Below, in pieces: positions 61,901 to 64,000 of a stretch of 64,000 nucleotides of DNA (its first letter is position 1; every line of letters starts with the position of its first letter). Both the position numbers and the translations under genes were made by a program. Source of the stretch: Gavia stellata. Taxonomy: Eukaryota > Chordata > Aves > Gaviiformes > Gaviidae. The stretch covers positions 4,973,001 to 5,037,000 of the forward strand of contig NC_082637.1 in assembly GCF_030936135.1 (NCBI RefSeq), read 5' to 3'. Below the pieces are notes generated by a model. That model was not told the origin of the DNA. It did not search any database and saw only the letters and a program-made list of their open reading frames with translations.

Positions 61901-63332
61901 TATTTTCAAACACAGCTGATGAATCTACAGCTGTTCTTGCCCAATGTAGTCATTTAATATCAATATTATTCTTTAAAAAAAAACCAAAACACCAAACCCA
62001 AACAAAAAACCTTCCCAAAACTCACATATCCCCAAGAGAGGATATGTCTAAACAATTCCAGCAGCAATTTTAGGTGGGCTTTTTTTTTGACTGAATCATC
62101 CCACAGTCAGTCTTTTTTTTTTTTTTTGTCTGGTGGAAAATTGCATTTCCTACAGAGGGTGATTTATTTAATTTCCTTCCAGGTTGTCGTATGGAATAAT
62201 TAAAAAGAAATCATGCAGAATTGAGTAGTTTTGTTCTTATGAACCTATTTCTTTATTACTTTGAAGTGCTATTACTTTGAAGTTTTAACTCAATTTCATT
62301 TAATAACCTTTTATGTTTTCTAGGAAAGTGTCACGAGTCTTTGTACAGCACATTATAAGCAAGAGATGAGACTTCAATTTAAATTCTTAGCATTACTGTT
62401 TTCAGTAAAGATTTTGTAACTTTATTAATAAATGCTTTTCAGAACTGCAGCTCTCTGGGAATCTCAGCATGTTGCTCTCAATAGTGAAATACTGGACACG
62501 CTACCTAAGCTCTATGTCAATCGGGAAGAGCAGATCACCCTCCATTTGGAGTGCCGGGGAACTTCAAATAAAGGCTGCCAGGGAGCAGCTCTTCTAACAA
62601 TCCAGGTTAGAGGCATGGCATCACTTCTGTTTTGGGGCTGTTGGACATAGATAATGAAAGTGAAATGACTGAATGGTTACAAGAATGGTAGCAGCTGACC
62701 AAACAAATCCATACGCACAGAATAGTTACCTGAAATACCTAATAAGTAATGCTCAAAAGGAGATGCAGATCAACAGCTGAAGAATAAGTTGATGCATAAA
62801 ATTTGTTTGTTCATAGCGTCCATTCTAAACTGCTTCCCAATGTGGGAATATGCTGATAGGAATAGAAGCATGAAAATATTTGTAGTAGTATTCCCATGTT
62901 GCTTGGTATATGAATTTGTTGATCCCCTCTAAGTTTCAGTCCCTGTGGATTATAAGTCTTACATAAAAGATATGAATTATAGTAGTGTGTGATAATTAAA
63001 TAGGAACATGACCAAGGATGTGTGCTTGGGCACGATGTACTAAATCTGATCAAAACTCTCAGGGGAAAAGCATCTATATTCAGAGTTCTCTTACTGGGCT
63101 CTGCTTCATTTTTACAAATAGGTGCGACCTCGAATAATTTTAGCAAAAGGTATTATTCTGAAATGAATATGTGTCTCTTTGTCATTTAGTTTGAAGGGAA
63201 ACATAAAAATGAAGCAGTGAGCCAGCAGCTTCATGCTTTGCGTAAAGAAGTGAGACAACTGCAGGCAGAAGCTACGAAGCCACCTTCTCTGGGTGTTGTG
63301 GAAGCAGCAGTACATGTGGAAAATTTTATAAC
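25671..63332 (+). CDS. EPG5: EPG5 gene, first 28 coding exons (3' part outside window)
   Basis: Exons: 25671-25724, 29799-30737, 32760-33003, 34256-34392, 34970-35077, 36128-36201, 38089-38197, 38704-38818, 39424-39574, 40520-40675, 41035-41192, 45256-45410, 45989-46129, 46350-46514, 47705-47827, 49393-49652, 51315-51455, 52185-52329, 53151-53348, 53891-54001, 54770-54889, 56522-56688, 56891-57118, 58998-59121, 60044-60185, 61270-61441, 62443-62605, 63190-63332. This encodes about 1,648 residues of a protein that is 2,579 long in human. EPG5 is a RAB7 effector that tethers autophagosomes to late endosomes and lysosomes, binds LC3 and promotes STX17-SNAP29-VAMP assembly. Its loss causes Vici syndrome in people. 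Two LC3-interacting motifs, WTLV (546-549) and WILL (563-566), sit in acidic context. The N-terminal part of exon 2 is poorly conserved; from about residue 190 on it is very close to human. Intron 12 is GC-AG. No stop or frameshift breaks the frame. Confidence 0.95.
27635..27720. repeat. 43-bp tandem duplication in EPG5 intron 1
   Basis: Two adjacent 43-base copies (27635-27677 and 27678-27720) differ at one base (TTTCACAGG versus TTTCTCAGG). Each copy ends in a pyrimidine-rich tract, CAG and GTGAAA. Confidence 0.97.
28135..28668 (+). mobile_element. CR1 LINE 3' fragment, sense, EPG5 intron 1
   Basis: Translation gives [40 protein letters not shown], then [20 protein letters not shown] and [20 protein letters not shown]. 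The frame is broken (stop near 28280). It ends with GGTTGGACTAGATGATCTCC and a short TTCTGTGATTCTGTG tail. It belongs to an older subfamily than the copies at 5800 and 37279. Confidence 0.93.
28669..29798. other. EPG5 intron 1, 3' part
   Basis: AT-rich intron sequence with no recognised gene or element. It ends in a long T tract and the exon 2 acceptor at 29797-29798. Confidence 0.5.
29799..30737 (+). CDS. EPG5: EPG5 coding exon 2 (residues 19-331)
   Basis: The large 939-base exon. It begins with lysine-rich [10 protein letters not shown], continues through an acidic low-complexity region that is weakly conserved, and then has the conserved [40 protein letters not shown] and [19 protein letters not shown]. 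Acceptor tttctag|GAA. The donor CAG|gtgctg is weak; read-through would add about 29 codons before a stop at 30825. Confidence 0.95.
31627..31830 (-). mobile_element. CR1 3' end, antisense, interrupted by A/C-rich sequence
   Basis: 31627-31682 is the CR1 3' end (ACAGAATCACAGAATCACTA, then GGTTGGAAAAGACCTGTAAG). After an A-run and CCAACCACACC-like low-complexity stretch (about 31684-31755), CR1-like sequence resumes (CCCAACACCACAC...CACCATGTCCATCAAGC...TGCCACATCCACACG). The middle therefore looks expanded or inserted inside one CR1 copy. Confidence 0.75.
32760..33003 (+). CDS. EPG5: EPG5 coding exon 3 (residues 332-413)
   Basis: Encodes [40 protein letters not shown] and related sequence nearly identical to human. 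Acceptor ttttcag|GGT; donor ACAAG|gtgtgt leaving one base that completes Val with exon 4. Confidence 0.95.
33473..33847 (+). mobile_element. CR1 LINE 3' fragment, sense, EPG5 intron 3
   Basis: Open frame [60 protein letters not shown] to the CR1 stop, then an ATGATTCTATGATTCTA tail. Same subfamily as the copies at 5800 and 37279. About 375 bases, 5'-truncated. Confidence 0.93.
34256..34392 (+). CDS. EPG5: EPG5 coding exon 4 (residues 413-458)
   Basis: Encodes [20 protein letters not shown] and [25 protein letters not shown]. Acceptor ttacag|TTT; donor AGACTG|gtgagg, phase 0. Confidence 0.95.
34970..35077 (+). CDS. EPG5: EPG5 coding exon 5 (residues 459-494)
   Basis: Encodes [36 protein letters not shown]. 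Acceptor ctgtag|GTG; donor TTCAG|gtgtga; 36 codons. Confidence 0.95.
35735..35795 (-). mobile_element. Short CR1 3' end, antisense
   Basis: About 60 bases matching the reverse of the CR1 tail: ACAGAATAATTTAGGTTGG, AAAAGACCCTTAAGATC, GAGTCCAACCATTAACCTA. Downstream CR1 sequence is not clear. Confidence 0.75.
36128..36201 (+). CDS. EPG5: EPG5 coding exon 6 (residues 495-519)
   Basis: Encodes [24 protein letters not shown]. Acceptor atttcag|ATC; donor GTCAA|gtaagt leaving two bases of Lys. Confidence 0.95.
37279..37962 (-). mobile_element. CR1 LINE 3' fragment, antisense, EPG5 intron 6
   Basis: Reverse-strand translation: [81 protein letters not shown] 147-codon frame is intact; the extreme 5' part shifts frame. 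The element's 3' tail is at 37279 (GTCATAGAATCATTTAGG). It is close in sequence to the copies at 5800 and 33473. Confidence 0.94.
38089..38197 (+). CDS. EPG5: EPG5 coding exon 7 (residues 519-555), first LIR
   Basis: Encodes [39 protein letters not shown] (38168-38179) with following acidic residues is the LC3-interacting motif known from human EPG5. Acceptor atcag|AAA; donor AGAG|gtacag. Confidence 0.95.
38704..38818 (+). CDS. EPG5: EPG5 coding exon 8 (residues 556-594), second LIR
   Basis: Encodes [42 protein letters not shown] (38725-38736) in acidic context is the second LC3-interacting motif. Acceptor ccatag|GAT; donor GGAG|gtaaat. Confidence 0.95.
39424..39574 (+). CDS. EPG5: EPG5 coding exon 9 (residues 594-644)
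   Basis: Encodes [49 protein letters not shown]. Acceptor tcttag|GTG; donor ATCAA|gtaaga. Confidence 0.95.
39642..39697. repeat. A-run plus CCACCAAAACC tandem stretch
   Basis: A poly-A run leads into repeated CCACCAAAACCCA units and then CAAACAAACAAG. It resembles the A/C-rich stretch at 31684 and may derive from a decayed poly-A tail. Confidence 0.8.
40520..40675 (+). CDS. EPG5: EPG5 coding exon 10 (residues 644-696)
   Basis: Encodes [43 protein letters not shown]. Acceptor gtgtag|GAT; donor AAAAG|gtaggc. Confidence 0.95.
41035..41192 (+). CDS. EPG5: EPG5 coding exon 11 (residues 696-749)
   Basis: Encodes [52 protein letters not shown]. Acceptor caacag|GTT; donor AAAG|gtagaa. Confidence 0.95.
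41193..45255. other. EPG5 intron 11 (4.1 kb)
   Basis: The longest EPG5 intron here after intron 1. No CR1, LTR or RNA gene was recognised. It has T-runs near 42398 and 43805 and an A/C-rich stretch at about 43838-43865. Open frames near 43350-43800 show no homology and no splice context. Confidence 0.6.
45256..45410 (+). CDS. EPG5: EPG5 coding exon 12 (residues 749-800), GC donor
   Basis: Encodes [51 protein letters not shown]. Acceptor ttctag|ACC. The donor is GAG|gcaagt, a GC-AG intron. The nearest GT (45415) would add four bases and break the frame with exon 13. Confidence 0.95.
45989..46129 (+). CDS. EPG5: EPG5 coding exon 13 (residues 801-847)
   Basis: Encodes [47 protein letters not shown]. 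Acceptor ctcag|GTG; donor GGATG|gtaagt, phase 0. Confidence 0.95.
46350..46514 (+). CDS. EPG5: EPG5 coding exon 14 (residues 848-902)
   Basis: Encodes [55 protein letters not shown]. Acceptor caaag|GTT; donor ACAT|gtatgt. Confidence 0.95.
47705..47827 (+). CDS. EPG5: EPG5 coding exon 15 (residues 903-943)
   Basis: Encodes [41 protein letters not shown]. The acceptor is a TAGCAG tandem (NAGNAG). Using the first AG keeps Gln903, as in human; the second AG would drop it. Donor ACAG|gtattc. Confidence 0.93.
49393..49652 (+). CDS. EPG5: EPG5 coding exon 16 (residues 944-1030)
   Basis: Encodes [60 protein letters not shown] and [15 protein letters not shown]. Acceptor ttccag|GTC; donor CACAG|gtaggt. 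Confidence 0.95.
51225..51247. repeat. (AAC)n short microsatellite
   Basis: About six AAC units followed by an A run, in EPG5 intron 16, some 70 bases before exon 17. Confidence 0.9.
51315..51455 (+). CDS. EPG5: EPG5 coding exon 17 (residues 1030-1077)
   Basis: Encodes [46 protein letters not shown]. Acceptor tgacag|CAT; donor GAACA|gtaagc. Confidence 0.95.
52185..52329 (+). CDS. EPG5: EPG5 coding exon 18 (residues 1077-1125)
   Basis: Encodes [48 protein letters not shown]. Acceptor ccttag|GTT; donor TACAG|gtaaga. Confidence 0.95.
53151..53348 (+). CDS. EPG5: EPG5 coding exon 19 (residues 1126-1191)
   Basis: Encodes [66 protein letters not shown]. Acceptor tggcag|ACG; donor CACAAG|gtaaat. 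Confidence 0.95.
53891..54001 (+). CDS. EPG5: EPG5 coding exon 20 (residues 1192-1228)
   Basis: Encodes [37 protein letters not shown]. Acceptor gtgcag|AAT; donor TCTCAG|gtaagt. Confidence 0.95.
54770..54889 (+). CDS. EPG5: EPG5 coding exon 21 (residues 1229-1268)
   Basis: Encodes [40 protein letters not shown]. It appears one residue shorter than human around INALTPD. Acceptor tgcag|GTC; donor TGAAG|gtgaga. Confidence 0.94.
56522..56688 (+). CDS. EPG5: EPG5 coding exon 22 (residues 1269-1324)
   Basis: Encodes [55 protein letters not shown]. Acceptor ttgcag|AAA; donor TATGG|gtgagt. Confidence 0.95.
56891..57118 (+). CDS. EPG5: EPG5 coding exon 23 (residues 1324-1400)
   Basis: Encodes [40 protein letters not shown], a Ser-rich variable segment, then [12 protein letters not shown]. 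Acceptor ttttag|ATT; donor GTCAG|gtaaaa. Confidence 0.95.
58998..59121 (+). CDS. EPG5: EPG5 coding exon 24 (residues 1400-1441)
   Basis: Encodes [41 protein letters not shown]. Acceptor tctcag|GCT; donor CAACAG|gtgaag, phase 0. Confidence 0.95.
60044..60185 (+). CDS. EPG5: EPG5 coding exon 25 (residues 1442-1489)
   Basis: Encodes [47 protein letters not shown]. Acceptor cttcag|GAT; donor ATCAG|gtaaga. Confidence 0.94.
61270..61441 (+). CDS. EPG5: EPG5 coding exon 26 (residues 1489-1546)
   Basis: Encodes [40 protein letters not shown] and [16 protein letters not shown], a less conserved part. Acceptor ttctag|CCA; donor GCCAA|gtaaga. Confidence 0.93.
62443..62605 (+). CDS. EPG5: EPG5 coding exon 27 (residues 1546-1600)
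   Basis: Encodes [54 protein letters not shown]. Acceptor tttcag|AAC; donor TCCAG|gttaga, phase 0. Confidence 0.95.
63190..63332 (+). CDS. EPG5: EPG5 coding exon 28 (residues 1601-1648), last in window
   Basis: Encodes [47 protein letters not shown] and two bases of Thr. Acceptor atttag|TTT; donor ATAAC|gtaggt. Human continues with ALVNAYKLQP, which is not found before the window ends. Confidence 0.94.
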
Positions 63333-64000
63333 GTAGGTTGTTCAGACACTGTTTTAGGTAGTGATGTTTTATATTTCTTTTTCTGTATATTAGAGTTAAA
63401 ACGTGGAACCTGTTTGTGTGTTTTTCATAATGCTTATCAGCTTGGGTTAACAACAGTACTGGAATCCTGAGACCTGTATGTTTGTGACACAGACCTCTAA
63501 AGGAATAACTCTGTGTATTATCAGAAGAGCTAACTGCTGGTCATTCAGCCTCCACGGGGCACACAGTATTGTTTTCTGCTTCAATTTATTGTACTGTGTA
63601 TTAGAATAGCCCTTCTAACCCTGCAAAAGCATGCTGAGTGATGACAGGGGTGCTATGTTAAACTTCAGGAAATGGCAAACTTGTACCACAGCTGTTTCAG
63701 CCATAGGCTGAGCTATATGGTTTTTTAATATCTCTCTCTGTAGGTTTTTCCCTTTAATAGTGCAGGACATAGTTTTTTACTACAGAGTTATGACTTGAAG
63801 TAGCTCTTCAATACGTGAAATAAAATCGTGTAGTGGAAGAGGACTGAATAATATTACTTTTTTTGGGGGGGTGTGAATAAATGGGTTAGTGCAAGGCCCT
63901 CTTCCCCTTGAAGGCCTTGTAGAGTTCATCCCAGAGGTCCAGTTTTGCAACACCACTCTTCTCAATCTGCTAGATTTCTGCTGGGATTCTTTTAGTGTAG
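63333..64000. other. EPG5 intron 28, 5' part
   Basis: No further EPG5 exon is visible. A G-run lies near 63864-63871. On the reverse strand, about 63889-63965 reads as a short open stretch without certain identity (see findings). Confidence 0.6.

Noticed and set aside
1-64000. A novel mobile, defence or biosynthetic system
   Set aside because: Everything of substance is explained by two conserved vertebrate genes, their introns, CR1 fragments, one LTR and simple repeats. No unexplained gene cluster is visible.

Overview
This window is vertebrate nuclear DNA, almost certainly from a bird. It has long introns with GT-AG sites and CpG-rich first exons. The interspersed repeats are almost all 3' pieces of CR1 LINEs, ending in the ATTCTATGA-type 3' tail typical of CR1, and there is one solo-LTR-like element of a type I associate with bird genomes. 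Two protein-coding genes lie head-to-tail on the + strand: PSTPIP2 (complete, 14 coding exons, 334 codons) and EPG5 (the first 28 coding exons, about 1,648 codons; the rest lies beyond the right edge). I recall the same neighbouring order on human chromosome 18q, and that block is Z-linked in birds, so I infer a Z-chromosome segment. No prokaryotic genes, CRISPR array, tRNA or rRNA were seen.

Layout: 1-1560 is intergenic sequence without a convincing gene. A CpG island (about 1600-1960) holds PSTPIP2 exon 1. PSTPIP2 runs to its stop at 21024, with a probable 3'UTR intron and a candidate poly(A) signal at 21701. Its introns contain a CR1 piece (5800-6680), a GAAGGA microsatellite (12194-12257), a solo LTR (13617-14192) and a second CR1 piece (18515-18740). 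The intergenic gap (about 21725-25540) holds an antisense CR1 and a 62-bp-period minisatellite that ends right at the EPG5 CpG-island promoter. EPG5 starts at 25671. Its introns hold five more CR1 fragments, a 43-bp tandem duplication and several A/C-rich simple stretches. The last EPG5 exon in the window ends at 63332 and intron sequence fills the remainder.

Both proteins are cytoplasmic membrane-associated factors but act separately. PSTPIP2 is an F-BAR adaptor that restrains myeloid inflammatory signalling by bringing PEST-family phosphatases, SHIP1 and Csk to membranes. EPG5 is a large RAB7 effector that tethers autophagosomes to late endosomes and lysosomes; the two LC3-interacting motifs expected for the family are present. 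Exon boundaries were read by eye from splice consensus, reading-frame phase and remembered protein homology. All exon phases join without a frameshift or stop.

The most notable observations are a GC-AG intron in EPG5, loss of the third C-terminal tyrosine of PSTPIP2, the minisatellite abutting the EPG5 promoter, a stop-proximal 3'UTR intron in PSTPIP2, and a tandemly duplicated acceptor/donor-like 43-mer in EPG5 intron 1. I did not find a clearly novel biological system.
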